Shown piece by piece: positions 43,929 through 55,956 of a DNA stretch of 64,000 bases (the stretch's first letter is position 1; every line of letters begins with the position of its first letter). The stretch is taken from assembly GCA_946811695.1 (NCBI GenBank), contig OX328123.1, positions 155,721,580 through 155,785,579 of the forward strand, read 5' to 3'. This stretch comes from Gonocerus acuteangulatus. Taxonomy: Eukaryota; Arthropoda; Insecta; Hemiptera; Coreidae. The position numbers and the translations under genes were made by a program. Under the pieces are notes generated by a model. The model was not told where the DNA came from. It saw nothing but the letters and a program-made list of their open reading frames with translations, and searched no databases.

Positions 43929-44097
43929 TTAACCTTTAAGTACTTAGGTATGGTCCCTGGGACCTTTTGTTTACTGAAATTTGAAAGAAATTATATATTC
44001 CTTGATTGTGTGCAATCAAAAGGGAAATAGTAGGGGGGATTTCTATAAATGGCTACCATAAGGTCCCAGGGACCATACGTCAGTACTTAAAGGTTAA
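43929..44097. mobile_element. piggyBac-like MITE with TTAA target
   Basis: 161 bp between TTAA duplications (43929-43932, 44094-44097). TIR CCTTTAAGTACT, then GGTATGGTCCCTGGGACC, with the inverted copy AGGTCCCAGGGACCATACG and AGTACTTAAAGG at the right. TTAA duplication and a CC start suit piggyBac. Confidence 0.85.
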
Positions 44098-44888
44098 GAT
44101 AATATTAATAATTATCTTATTGTAAAAAAAATATTATAAAAATAATCTTACAATTTGTTTAGTATAAATGTATGAATAATATAAAAAACATATGAATATA
44201 ATAAATATATCAATGTTGTAAATAATATATTAAGTCAATTTTAAAATTATAATAAATTAATATTGTCATTTTCTGTGAAATTGTTAATAGTTATTTTCAT
44301 CACTAGAACCAAAAGTGGTTGTTTACCGACCGCGGAAATTAGACCAAGCACCGATAACACACTTTTGGTACGTGTTATGAACAATACTTTTCATTATACT
44401 GCTCATACTTGAGTACATTAAAACCCTTTTATATTTCATTAATAACTAAAAGATACAGTAAAAGAAATTAAATTGAGACCTTTTTTTTATTTGGGAAAAA
44501 ACATCTGTTTATTAACCTATAATAGAAGAAAAGTACTCATACATTTACATTAATATTTATAGTACAATTCTGATTATTCATTATATTAAAAACTTTGTTT
44601 GGCATTGCCTTTTGGAATACAGATAACTTTTGATTAAAGGAATTATTTTCCAGTTCTGGCTCATCTCTAAAAAGGTCGCAGGTAAGGTTAGCGCACCAAA
44701 AAGATTTTTCGGGCTTAGGCCCGAAAAATACTATTTTACGGACTCAAACCGAGTATTGAAAACACATGTTTTTTGATGCAGTATAATGAAAAGTATTATA
44801 GCATTTACCAGCCTCAAAATGGAAAGAAAGACAGTGTGATATTGTTACAAGATATATCTTGCACAAATAAATAAATATCTATCTATCT
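44098..44888. other. AT-rich with a distant inverted repeat
   Basis: AATACTTTTCATTATACTGC at 44390-44409 recurs inverted at 44779-44798, suggesting a further ~450-bp MITE with unclear ends. TTTTTCGGGCTTAGGCCCGA at 44704 is a small hairpin. Confidence 0.45.
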
Positions 44889-46514
44889 AACAATTGGCAA
44901 TAGGATGACATTGTGGATGGAAACGAACGCCTAGGAGCATATCCAGTATCTAACAATTGGCAATAGGATGACATTGTGGATGGAAACGAACGCCTAGGAG
45001 CATATCCAGTATCTAACAATTGGCAATAGGATGACATTGTGGATGGAAACGAACGCCTAGGAGCATATCCAGTATCTAACAATTGGCAATAGGATGACAT
45101 TGTGGATGGAAACGAACGCCTAGGAGCATATCTATCTAACAATTGGCAATAGGATGACATTGTGGATGGAAACGAACGCCTAGGAGCATATCCAGTATCT
45201 AACAATTGGCAATAGGATGACATTGTGGATGGAAACGAACGCCTAGGAGCATATCCAGTATCTAACAATTGGCAATAGGATGACATTGTGGATGGAAACG
45301 AACGCCTAGGAGCATATCTATCTAACAATTGGCAATAGGATGACATTGTGGATGGAAACGAACGCCTAGGAGCATATCCAGTATCTAACAATTGGCAATA
45401 GGATGACATTGTGGATGGAAACGAACGCCTAGGAGCATATCCAGTATCTAACAATTGGCAATAGGATGACATTGTGGATGGAAACGAACGCCTAGGAGCA
45501 TATCCAGTATCTAACAATTGGCAATAGGATGACATTGTGGATGGAAACGAACGCCTAGGAGCATATCTATCTAACAATTGGCAATAGGATGACATTGTGG
45601 ATGGAAACGAACGCCTAGGAGCATATCTATCTAACAATTGGCAATAGGATGACATTGTGGATGGAAACGAACGCCTAGGAGCATATCTATCTAACAATTG
45701 GCAATAGGATGACATTGTGGATGGAAACGAACGCCTAGGAGCATATCTATCTAACAATTGGCAATAGGATGACATTGTGGATGGAAACGAACGCCTAGGA
45801 GCATATCTATCTAACAATTGGCAATAGGATGACATTGTGGATGGAAACGAACGCCTAGGAGCATATCCAGTAAAACTCGCGAATCTTTGGCGGTCGCTGA
45901 ACATCAGCCAAACACAAGCATTGGGTATTTTTGCGAAGATCACATCCAGTTTATCTATCTAACAATTGGCAATAGGATGACATTGTGGATGGAAACGAAC
46001 GCCTAGGAGCATATCCAGTATAACTCGCGAATCTTTGGCGGTCGCTGAACATCAGCCAAACACAAGCATTGGGTATTTTTGCGAAGATCACATCCAGTTT
46101 ATCTATCTAACAATTGGCAATAGGATGACATTGTGGATGGAAACGAACGCCTAGGAGCATATCCAGTATAACTCGCGAATCTTTGGCGGTCGCTGAACAT
46201 CAGCCAAACACAAGCATTGGGTATTTTTGCGAAGATCACATCCAGTTTATCTATCTAACAATTGGCAATAGGATGACATTGTGGATGGAAACGAACGCCT
46301 AGGAGCATATCCAGTATAACTCGCGAATCTTTGGCGGTCGCTGAACATCAGCCAAACACAAGCATTGGGTATTTTTGCGAAGATCACATCCAGTTTATCT
46401 ATCTAACAATTGGCAATAGGATGACATTGTGGATGGAAACGAACGCCTAGGAGCATATCCAGTATAACTCGCGAATCTTTGGCGGTCGCTGAACATCAGC
46501 CAAACACAAGCATT
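44889..46514. repeat. 60/63-bp satellite passing into 148-bp composite units
   Basis: Twenty units start with AACAATTGGCAATAGG. From 44889 to 45812 units are 60 or 63 bp, differing by the presence of CCAG against CT at the junction. From 45813 there are five larger units (period 148 bp at 45813, 45961, 46109, 46257, 46405). Each adds an ~60-bp segment with CTCGCGAATCTTTGGCGG and then the first ~28 bp of the M1 TIR (GGGTATTTTTGCGAAGATC). The final unit leads straight into a real M1 copy at 46515. The 354-codon minus-strand ORF exists because 60 and 63 are multiples of three. Confidence 0.96.
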
Positions 46515-47310
46515 GGGTCTTTTTGCGAAGATCACATCCAGTTACTTTTGAAGTAGCAGTAGTGATTGTATCAGTGATTCAGCGCATGCGCATAACTCCT
46601 TTGCCTTCCTATTGGAGGATTCCGATGACCAATTGTGTTGGTTCTTGCTGGGAGTAAAGTAACCTTCAACAGTGAATTAGCTTATGTTTATGAAAAAGCT
46701 CTGCTTATGTTAGTGAGAAAAAATGGGTCTTTTACAATTAGTTCGCGATGTTCCTGACAAGGAAAAAGGGATTGGTTTCTTACTCGCAAAAATTAATAGA
46801 ATTCTATTAAGTTTAGCGAGTTGGATAGACTAGAGTAGTTAAAATTAATAGAATTCTATTAATTTTAGCGAGTTGGATTGACTAGAGTTTTCATATCTTC
46901 CTGAGCGAGCGTAGCGAGCGGAAACGCATAGCACGTATGCCCATAATGCTTAATAAATATAAAATATCCAAAAAGAGAGAGAGAGAATAAAGGAATAAAA
47001 CATATGTTTACAAATATTATTGTTTATGTTATCCTTCATAACCTGCAAAACAGTTAACTTTAATGCTTAATAACTTTTTTCGTAGTTGAGAGATTTGATT
47101 TCGATCATATTAACCTTTTTATTAATAAATATTGTTAGCCATTATCTAATATGGATTATAACCGTAGATAACAGTAGTCAAGTAGTAATAGATAACCAGC
47201 AAAGAACCTCTAAGCTAATCAGAAAGCCTATCAGCGAGTACGAGTAACTGTTATAAATCACTACACTGCTACTTCGAAAGTAACTGGATGTGGTCTTCGC
47301 AGAAAGACCC
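46515..47310 (-). mobile_element. M1 MITE, copy 6, at satellite edge
   Basis: Opposite orientation to copies 1, 3 and 4. Ends GGGTCTTTTTGCGAAGATC and the inverted GGGTCTTTCTGCGAAGACC. Flanking octamers CAAGCATT and CCATCATT match at six of eight positions. Confidence 0.88.
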
Positions 47311-47912
47311 CCATCATTTATATAGCACTGGATTCGTCCAATTCCCGAGTCTCTTTCAAATAGAATAGGTAACAATTTGAAAATCGATTTGGTATTAAAT
47401 AAAATTCGTCGGACACATCTATTGTACATACTACACGAGTTTTGAAGTTACCTTCTATCATGTGGCTCCTAGTAAAATATGGCCTAAGAGTTTTTGCCTG
47501 CAACAGGAGGGAAATACCAGAAACTAAGGGACACCAGGTATCTGTAAGAAGGTATAGGAAAAGGTGCAACGAGTTTCATGGAGTTCCATTGTCCCGGAGG
47601 AACAAAGGTGGATCCATCCCTGGAACTAGAAGACCCATGACCGGGAAGATATCTGCTTCCATTGTGGAAAATGCAGCCATCTCCTTGAATAACTGTTGTT
47701 AACGGATTCCTTTGTCGAGGAGCTAAACCTCTCTACTATCAGCTTGTTTGTCGTGTCCTTGGAGATTTGTAGCGCATTTCTCCACTCAATCCATAGGGAG
47801 GAAACTCATCTATGAGAGTGACCTCATGACGCAATCCAAAAGTGAAGACTAAAAAATTGTACATTTTAAATCACAAAATAACGGTAGCTCAATAAAATTA
47901 CAATAATTTGTG
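47311..47912. other. Intergenic, no gene seen
   Basis: ORFs on both strands at 47318-47702 overlap and have no motif. Nothing else supportable. Confidence 0.4.
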
Positions 47913-48530
47913 GGGACTTTTTGCGAAGACCACATCCAGTCACTTGTTAAGTATGCGTAGTGATTATAACAGTGATTCAGCGTACGCGCATAACTGATTA
48001 GCTGTTCTATTGGTTGTTGCTGGTAGTAAAGTAACCTTTATCACTCAAGTCGATACAACTCGTAAAAATTAATAGAATTCTATTAATTTTAAGGAGTTGG
48101 ATTGACTAGCGTTTTGATATGTTCTTGAGCGAGCGTAGCGAGCGGAAACGCATCACACGTATGCTAATAATGCGAAATAAGTATAAAATATAAATATGTT
48201 TTAGTACCACTAAATAATCGGAGAGGAGGCCCCTAAACTTCACAATTACCTTTGATCTTTAGATTTTTATTAATCAATATTGCTTGATGAAATATATTCT
48301 GCTTATTTTCATTTATGTTTTACAAGCCTAAAAGTATTAATTACAAATAAAAGTTATCTAAGGGTTAGTTAGAAACGATATTATACCATATAATATAAAT
48401 AAAGAAGTAAACAAAAGCTACATTTAGTATATATTGCAGTGATTTTAACTACTTTTCATAACTATATTAACGTTTGATAACTATATTTATATAATATGGT
48501 TTCTAACCTTAGATAACCTGTAAAGAAGAA
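47913..48530 (+). mobile_element. M1 MITE, copy 7, right end missing
   Basis: Left end GGGACTTTTTGCGAAGACC with one change. Interior follows copy 2 (15030-15748) to ACCTTAGATAACCTGTAAAG, then stops without a right TIR. Confidence 0.8.
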
Positions 48531-48599
48531 AATAGAAACCTATACGCCTTCTTTGACTTCCATGCAATGAAATACCACAAAACAAATGTTTGGCTAGCT

Positions 48600-48687
48600 A
48601 GGAAGGGAACCCTTGAGCCAGTCCAGCTCCGGCGAGTTCCGAGATTCGTCACTCATTCCTCTCGGAGACCGCCGGATTAGAGAGAGC

Positions 48688-48762
<75 letters not shown>

Positions 48763-48870
48763 CTGAGTATATTTATGTCTGTTCTTTCTATAAACGTGAA
48801 AATTTCTTCTTGGTACTTCGGGATTTCGAGTTAAACCTCATAAGCGTAATGTGTACGCTCTGTAGTGTAA
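48600..48870 (+). mobile_element. Element E 3' fragment with TA tract
   Basis: TA tract at 48692-48740, then CGTGAAAATTTCTTCTTGG and TTAAACCTCATAAGCG, matching the region 3' of the TA tract in E copies. Terminal hairpin missing. Confidence 0.5.
48692..48740. repeat. (TA)n then (GTAT)n microsatellite
   Basis: About 24 TA units followed by five GTAT units. Confidence 0.95.
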
Positions 48871-49327
48871 TGTTAGAGAGTCGTGTATATGTCGTGAAAG
48901 GGTTTGTAATTTTGAGTTTACAGTGCTGCGCTTCCAATTCAGCATTTATGACAATGAACTGTTATTTTGATAATTGGTATTCTATTTTTTTTTGCTACTA
49001 ATGTGATTGCTTATTACTTACTAATAATAGACTACATAACAATATTAATATTTACTTATTTATTTTTATTTTTTTCCCTCTTGTATAATTTTTATTTTGT
49101 TATTTTATTTAATACATATATAATTATTTTTTTTATATATTTTTTATATGTATATATCTATTTTTTCTCTTTTTTATATGTGTAATTTTTTATGTACCCA
49201 CTTTTTTTATTTTACTTTTTAATAATACACTAACTAACTAATACAAACTAAATAACTAATACAACTATTTGTACTAAAACTAACACTAATGTAAGCAATA
49301 TTAATACTAATACTATACTACATAACA
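48871..49327. other. AT-rich, no gene seen
   Basis: T-rich; the ORFs are low-complexity. Confidence 0.5.
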
Positions 49328-50519
49328 AAAAGTCCGACTCGCAGGAACTGCGTCATCTTAGCGCGGTTACATCTCGAAGAAATGGAATAGATTAGCATCA
49401 CAAATCACAGGAAACTGACAGTAGCCAACATACACAGAAGCGGATAATTCTTAATCTCTATAAGTCAATACAATTATGCACTGAAAGCGTACTTACTCTT
49501 TGGCTACTGCTGAGAAGGCTCTATTCTAAACAACTAAAAATTCCTTGTCATTTTAAGTATCTTGCTTTACTAGCAAATTCGCTTTACTGTTATAATCAAC
49601 TGTAATTATGTGCTTCATGGCGAATTAAATTTCATTCTGTCGTGGGTTAAATCTTTCTATAAAATAAGAAATAAAGCTATGAGGAAGTTTATATAGATGG
49701 AGAATTCAAAACAACCTAGGTCATCATGATTAGCCACTGCCATCATGATTACTACAGCCACTCCAAACTTATTATCAATACCTTTCACCGTTTCTTAGCT
49801 TATTTTACTACTATACTAATTTTACTGATAAATGCAACTTAAAATAAGAAACAACCAATTAAAAAGTGAGATAAACAAAGAGAAAAACCCTTTCGAAACA
49901 ACAAAACGAACACTTTTTAAGGTTTAAGCGCTTATATCTCTCATTGACGTTGCCCCATCGAATTTTGCTTCAGAACCTTTTTCGTAGAGAATTTAGTAAG
50001 CATTCGAATGGTCACCTTCCACTTACACCACGATTTCCCAACCGTTATCAAGATATTTACGAAAAATGTATGAAGATCCGAAAACGTTTCATGTCTATTA
50101 ATAAAATAATTTTTTTCGCATACTTCCTTATATCCAAATATAACCAAAATTTAAACATCTTAGTTGGGACTAATTTCCAAGATGTAGAAAATATTTCAAT
50201 TGAATCCCGCGATTCTAAGTACTCACAAAAAAATAATGACTTACAAAACCATTGATTCCACTTATCTCAGTAACGGCTAAAGGTATCGCCTTCAAAATGG
50301 TTTCATTCGTTTTTTTATGTTAAGAAACCTATAAAACAAGTACCTGCAAGCATATGAACTCAAAAACGTAAGCGTTAAAAATTTTTATGCGCGAATTTCG
50401 CCCGAAACACTATCTTCTAGTGGGCGGATTCTTGACCTTTGAAATTAGACGGCAGATTTTTGTACCAAATTTCGTCAAACTCGGACCATTTTTGAGCTTG
50501 CTAGAGAGCGAACAGACAA

Positions 50520-50598
<79 letters not shown>

Positions 50599-50743
50599 TA
50601 TATATAAATTTTAGCCACCTATATTTTGGTGATCTATAGGGTCTGAAACGTGTAAGTTTTTAGTCGGCACTTCCGGATTGCGTCATGAGGTCAACCTCAT
50701 AAGCGGGTTCTCCCTATGGAGATAGGGAGTAACCGCGCTAAAA
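49328..50743 (+). mobile_element. Element E, copy 3
   Basis: Left end AAAAGTCCGACTCGCAGG and CATCTTAGCGCGGTTACATC; right end hairpin then GGGAGTAACCGCGCTAAAA. Close to copy 2 over the whole length. TA tract at 50521-50597. Confidence 0.75.
50521..50597. repeat. (TA)n microsatellite in element E
   Basis: About 38 TA units. Confidence 0.95.
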
Positions 50744-51369
50744 TTTATAGTAATACCAATACCAATACTAAACTAACCTAGAGAGAGGAAGGAACTACGC
50801 TAATAAATTGATAGAATTTATTTGATTAGTTTAATTTGACCAATGAACGAAGACTCGTCATACCATTGTATTGTTTCAGATCTCGGAAGGAAACAGTTCT
50901 TGGATTAGATGGAAGAACAAGATCCTCTAAAGAATGACTCGAGAGAGTGCCTTTGTCAGAACCGTTCTACCAGAATCAATTAAAGAATGAAATCCGACCC
51001 CCTTCCCCCATTCATGACGAGAGCATGAACAACAGTAAATAAATCTGTACCGTTTAGGCTTATTTCAAGAAAGGATATCTTTAATCTGGTGAAATGAGAT
51101 TCGTCCAATCCTTTTGAGCCATGGAATACTGCCTTGTAGTGCTTCACTGGACACGCCTTCTCTTCAAAGGCTTCGTCTCAAGGAACAACAGTTGTATAAT
51201 CCATTAGAACCTTAGGAAATTCAGATGACGCCCTTTTTTTGCACTTACGTAATGAAAAAAACTGTTGAGAAAGGAAAAGTCATAAAACATGTTATCAGAG
51301 TTAAGTGTTATTTATAATGTAGAACTGATATATTATGGCTAATAAACGGTCATTATATTACACGGCATC
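50744..51369. other. Intergenic, no gene seen
   Basis: Nothing supportable. Confidence 0.4.
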
Positions 51370-51990
51370 CGATATTTATTATCAGTTTTAGCACTTTCCT
51401 CCGAAGGAAAGTAGCTATTGAGGTTGCACTCATGACGGAATTTTTGAAAAATTTCTTCGAATCTTTATCGATCCTACCTAGTAGACACCGAAAATGACCC
51501 CCGTTCAAATTTATATATATATGTGTCTGTCTACGATTGAACGAATTCGTTAACCAACCAAATCGGTTCATCTGGAGGGGGGTTTACTCCGGATTCAAAG
51601 TAGTAATTTTCCAATACCAGCCGTAATATTTGTTAATTTCAAGGAAACTCTGTATTCGTTGTGGTCAAATGAAGAGAAAAATTTGTTGTAAAAATAAACT
51701 AAATCGGTTGACTAGAAGGGGGTTTACTCCTGACAAAAATTACTAATTTCCTCATACCGGTCGTAATTTCTGTTGTATTTTTACGAAACGCTTAATACGT
51801 CCTGGTTATCTATTAAGAAAGAAGTGTTGTGAAAATGAACTAACTCGGTCGATTGGAAGGGGGGGCACTATGTTTGAATTGAATTCTAACAATAGGAGGG
51901 GGGGTTACTCCGGACTAACATTATCAATTCGCCACTACCAGCCGTAAATGTTATATTTTGCGCGAGGATCTTAATTTTTTTTTTTTCTCC
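51370..51990. repeat. Repeat family Q, ~140-bp internal units
   Basis: Starts TTTTAGCACTTTCCTCCGAAG, GGAAAGTAGCTATTG, then three related units with AAATCGGTTGA(C)TAGAAGGG, G-run, TTTACTCC and ACTAATTTCC. Second copy at 58495-58825. Confidence 0.65.
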
Positions 51991-52159
51991 TTGCCAAATA
52001 CCAACCATCCCTTGACCTCGTATCACCGCAACGACTAAGTATCTCCATCTCCATTATGATAATGTATGTATGGCATATATCAGATATGTTAAATAATCAT
52101 TACTTAACATTAACTTTTTTATATAAAAATTATAATTTATTAATTGTTTAAATATAATA
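51991..52159. other. Intergenic, no gene seen
   Basis: AT-rich spacer. Confidence 0.4.
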
Positions 52160-52410
52160 TGGGGGCGAGGTTAGCTCAGTGGACTCAACCGTTCATGAGT
52201 TGGATTCGGCCTCCCTGACCGTCCCTAAGCCATCCCGGCCTTTAATTTATTTATTAATGGGTACCTTGGGTGCTAATGACTCTAGCAGTCGAAGCAGCAA
52301 AGGGGAAAATCAGGCGGCCGGAGCATAGTACTGACCACACATGAATCAGATGCCTCTACAGGTATCTGCCCCTCAGGGTCCTCGTGGCCTGTCACGGGAC
52401 TGATATTTTT
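52160..52410 (+). mobile_element. tRNA-derived SINE, family B, copy
   Basis: Head GGGCGAGGTTAGCTCAGTGG, B-box region partly deleted, then GAGTTGGATTCGGCCTCCC, TAATGGGTACCTTGGGTGC, CCGGAGCATAGTACTGACC and the 3' end CCTGTCACGGGACTGAT. Confidence 0.8.
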
Positions 52411-52723
52411 AAAAATACAATACTGGTTAATGGCAATCTAATAATTATGGTGTATCTAATAATTAATATACTATTTTAGCACTTCTCAAGATATAAGAGT
52501 TGTCTAAAACGTCGAAATTATATAATAAAAATATATGTGAACTTATTCCTCACCTTGAATTGTATTATTAAAAAAATTGTTCGGTTTGGATGTATAAAAA
52601 GTAATTAAAATATGTACGAAACATGCCAAATACGCTAATAAATAAATTAGTGTGAAGAAAAGATGACTTCTTTAACGACCCCAAAAGATTTCTTTAATGA
52701 TCTTAGCCTCCTAAGATCTGAAA

Positions 52724-52727
<4 letters not shown>

Positions 52728-52783
<56 letters not shown>
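52728..52783. repeat. (TA)n microsatellite
   Basis: About 28 TA units directly before the ORF at 52799. Confidence 0.95.
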
Positions 52784-52787
<4 letters not shown>

Positions 52788-52798
52788 TCTTGTGAAAG

Positions 52799-53310
52799 AT
52801 GACCCGATATATATTTTCCACTTTTTCTTGTTTGTTTTTCATTCTTAATATGAATTACTCCGCGGCAGAAGATTGGAGTGACGAAGGGTTCTATTTAGAA
52901 ATTCTAAATATGAACCTGGATTCTTTTTTAATGAAACATTTTTATGAACTGAATAACATTGTTAAAAAACTAGTTAGGATTAGATTAAGGTTGCAATTTT
53001 TAAAAACATGTAAAAAAGCGAAATTCTTTCCAAAATTTATAGAAAATAAAACTAAAAAGGTTTATGAAATATTTGATGTTAATTTTAGTGGATATAGGAA
53101 ATTTATGAATGTAGTAAATAACTTTAAATATAAAATTTTGGATTTGGAAATGCCTAGAAATTACGCCTTACTAGAGAAAACAGTTAAAAAAGAAGGTTTA
53201 TGTAAAAGTTCTCTCGTCGCCAAAATAGAATGTTCAAAAATTAGGCAAGTGCTGGATACATATTTTAAACTCTATAAAAACCCCCTGCCAGAAAAACAAA
53301 CAAGAAAAAG

Positions 53311-53368
<58 letters not shown>

Positions 53369-53386
53369 GTACATGAATATACATAA
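52799..53386 (+). pseudogene. Possible Penelope-like N-terminal fragment
   Basis: 195-codon ORF whose last ~20 codons are (TA)n read-through. The non-repetitive part has LNNIVKKLVRIRLRLQFLKT, CKKAKFFPKF and KILDLEMPRN, which resembles the basic N-terminal region of Penelope-like elements (…LKFL..C….IPKFL…). It is framed by TA tracts on both sides (52728-52783, 53309-53367). No RT motifs follow. An ATG at 52850 is as plausible a start as 52799. I am not sure of this assignment; it could be another uncharacterised ORF. Confidence 0.4.
53309..53367. repeat. (TA)n microsatellite
   Basis: About 29 TA units ending the open frame. Confidence 0.95.
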
Positions 53387-53858
53387 CTGTATGGAATAGA
53401 AATTTATTGTTTAATTTAATAAATAAGTATAGTTGTATCGATGAAAGGTTTCTAGTGTATATACTTGTCGAATAAATGGACAAGAGTGAATCTGTATACC
53501 TGTATACCTGTATACTGATTGTACTGCTCCTAATGGAATCAAGCGATACGATGGAATGCCCCAATCAACAATACACAGCACTTCTGCTTCGTTAGAATAC
53601 TCAGGCAGTTAACATTTATCTCAAATTTTATAAACATGGCAATCCTTTTTCAGGATTGTTTATTTTTTGTAAACAGGACAGGAATATTATTAATCACAAA
53701 GAACAGTTTGAACATATTAGACAACTATTTATTACGTCTAAACAGAAAAAGTTATCGTACTAACTGTTGGTGAAGACCGTCGTCACTGGCTTCGGTGAGC
53801 CAGCTTTCGACGTAAGTACTTCATTGTCAAGCCACTGCTGAATTATTACTGAATTTTG
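53387..53858. other. Intergenic, no gene seen
   Basis: (CTGTATAC)n-like short repeat near 53492-53515. No supportable gene. Confidence 0.4.
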
Positions 53859-54293
53859 GGGTCTTTTTGCGAAGACCACATCCAGTTACTTTTGAAGTAG
53901 CAGTAGTGATTGTATCGGTGATTCAACGCATGCGCATAACTCCTTTGCCTTCCTATTGGACGATTCCGGTGACCAATTGCATTGGTTCATGCTGGAAGTA
54001 AAGTAACCTTCAACAGTGAATCAGCTTCTGTTTATGAAAAAGCTCTGCTTATGTCAGTGAGGAAAAATGAGTCTTTTACAATTAGTTCGTGATGTTCCTG
54101 ACAAAGAAATAGGGATTGGTTTCTTACTCGGAAAAATTAATGGAATCCTATTAATTTTAGCGAGTTCGATAGACTAGAGTTACTAAAATTAATATAATTA
54201 TATTAATTGCGAGTTAGATTGACTAGAGTTTTGATATCTTCTTGAGCGATCGGAAACGCATAGCATTTAATGCTTAATAAAGGTAAAATATCC

Positions 54294-54345
<52 letters not shown>

Positions 54346-54669
54346 GAGAGAAAAGGAATAAAATATGTTTGTTTACAAATATCGTTGTTTGTTATCCTTC
54401 ATAACCTGCAAAACAGTCAACGTTAATGCTTAATAACTTTTTTCATAGTTGAGAGAATTGATTTTGATCATATTAACCTTTTTATTAATAAATATTGCTT
54501 GCCATTATCTAATATGAATTACAACCGTAGATAACGAGTCAAGTAGTAGTAGATAACCAGCAAAGAACCTCTAAGCTAATCACTAAGCTTATCAGCGAGT
54601 ACGAGTAACTGTTATAAATCACTACTGCTACTCCAAAAGTAACTGGATGTGGTCTTCGCAAAAAGACCC
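53859..54669 (-). mobile_element. M1 MITE, copy 8
   Basis: Perfect 8-bp duplication GAATTTTG (53851-53858 and 54670-54677). Same orientation as copy 6. Contains an (AG)n tract at 54299-54350. Longest copy, 811 bp. Confidence 0.93.
54299..54350. repeat. (AG)n microsatellite in M1 copy 8
   Basis: About 25 AG units. Copy 6 has a short version (near 46976-46987) and copies 3 and 4 have CTCTCTC at the same place, so it grew in situ. Confidence 0.95.
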
Positions 54670-54677
54670 GAATTTTG

Positions 54678-55298
54678 TTTTGAATTGTCCGGGTATTTAT
54701 ATCAGGGTGAAGAAAGTTGTTAACGTCGGTGAAGGGTCGTCCAGGTAATTTGTTTGTCTGCAGTCTGTGCAGGTGTTCGTTCAGGTACTCACGTCAAAAG
54801 CGCTCGCCCACAGTACTCGCACCGAAGCCAGTGACGAGGGACTCCACCAACAGGTATGACAACAGTATATTTACTGGTGGACCTAACCCCTTAGATTAGA
54901 AAAATGTTAGTTATACTAATGGACTATTAGGGAACGAGAAAGTTGACTTATTTGCAAAATCAGCTTCAAATGATACACCATTGCCTATATTTTATTGTAA
55001 ACTAACATCACCGACTATAACAACGTGGCTCAGGGAATAATCCATGCAAAAATAGGACGAATAAATTTACACAAATTTATACCTACAATATTTATTTATT
55101 TTAGTTGTTCGCAGCTATAGCGAATCAACTGCTTGAACAGAATAAATACAATTATACAAGATATTCATGTTTTGCCATGTGCAGAAGTTTACTTTAATTT
55201 CTCACACAGTTGTATTTATATCTCATTTATGTGGAATAAAGTAAAATAAATCAGACCAAATCAAATGAAGTAAAATATTAGAAAAAATAAATAAATGG
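54678..55298. other. Intergenic, no gene seen
   Basis: Probable 3' untranslated sequence of the LINE on the minus strand below 55299; no ORF. Confidence 0.4.
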
Positions 55299-55956
55299 GG
55301 TTTATATTAAGTTATAAAGGTTTACTTTTTTAAGATATTCCAATAGCTGTCCTATGTAGTGACTGTGATCTGTAAGTAGTTCATGCATGTTGTGTGGGAG
55401 GATATCATGTTGTCTGAGTCTACAGTCTGTGAGGATGTGTTTAATGGTGAGAGTTGTATTACAATACTGACATGTTGGTCTGTCCTGTCTAGTCATTAGG
55501 TAAGAGTGAGGATGTGTTTAATGGTGAGAGTTGTATTACAATACTTACATGTTGGTCTGTCCTGTCTAGTCATTAGGTAAGAGTGAGGATGTGTTTAATG
55601 GTGAGAGTTGTATTACAATACTTACATGTTGGTCTGTCTTGTCTAGTCATTAGGTAAGAGTGAGTCAGTCCTGAATGGCCTATCCTCAGCCGGCACAGGA
55701 CGACTTCTTCTCGTCTGTTACTTCTGCTGCTTGAAGGCCATGCGTGAATTGTTGCTTTAATCTCTCGTAACTTATTATTTGTTGTACTGTACCATGTCTC
55801 CTGCCACCTTTTTGTAATTATTGTCTTGGCCTCTGTTAATAAGTCCTGGTACGTCGAGTCGTGAATGTCTAGTTGGTCTTTTCGTGCTGCAAGTTTTGCT
55901 TGTATGTCTACTTCAGTACTAGGAGCAATGTCTTCATGGCCAGGTAGCCAGTACAT
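55299..55956 (-). pseudogene. LINE RNase H and Cys-His tail fragment
   Basis: Read on the minus strand. The upstream part holds YWLPGHEDIAPSTEVDIQAK, the end of an RNase H domain (W.PGH..I..N..AD..AK; the usual N is replaced by S/T here). It continues with RREEVVLCRLRIGHSGLTHS and then CQYCNTTLTIKHILTDC, the Cys-His tail of I-type LINEs. Three 77-bp units (55431-55661) break the frame inside the tail, so the coding sequence is duplicated and shifted. The real end is at about 55302. RT is not in the window upstream. Confidence 0.75.
55431..55661. repeat. 77-bp tandem repeat, three units, in LINE tail
   Basis: GAGGATGTGTTTAATGG recurs at 55431, 55508 and 55585. 77 is not a multiple of three, so each copy shifts the LINE frame. 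Confidence 0.95.

Noticed and set aside
44879..45943. 354-codon minus-strand ORF
   Set aside because: It is entirely satellite repeat whose unit lengths happen to be multiples of three; no domain, no unique sequence.
47178..47702. Overlapping ORFs on both strands
   Set aside because: Partly inside M1 copy 6, mutually overlapping, no motifs.
55573..55956. Host RNase H-like gene
   Set aside because: The Cys-His tail after it and the broken frame mark it as a LINE remnant.
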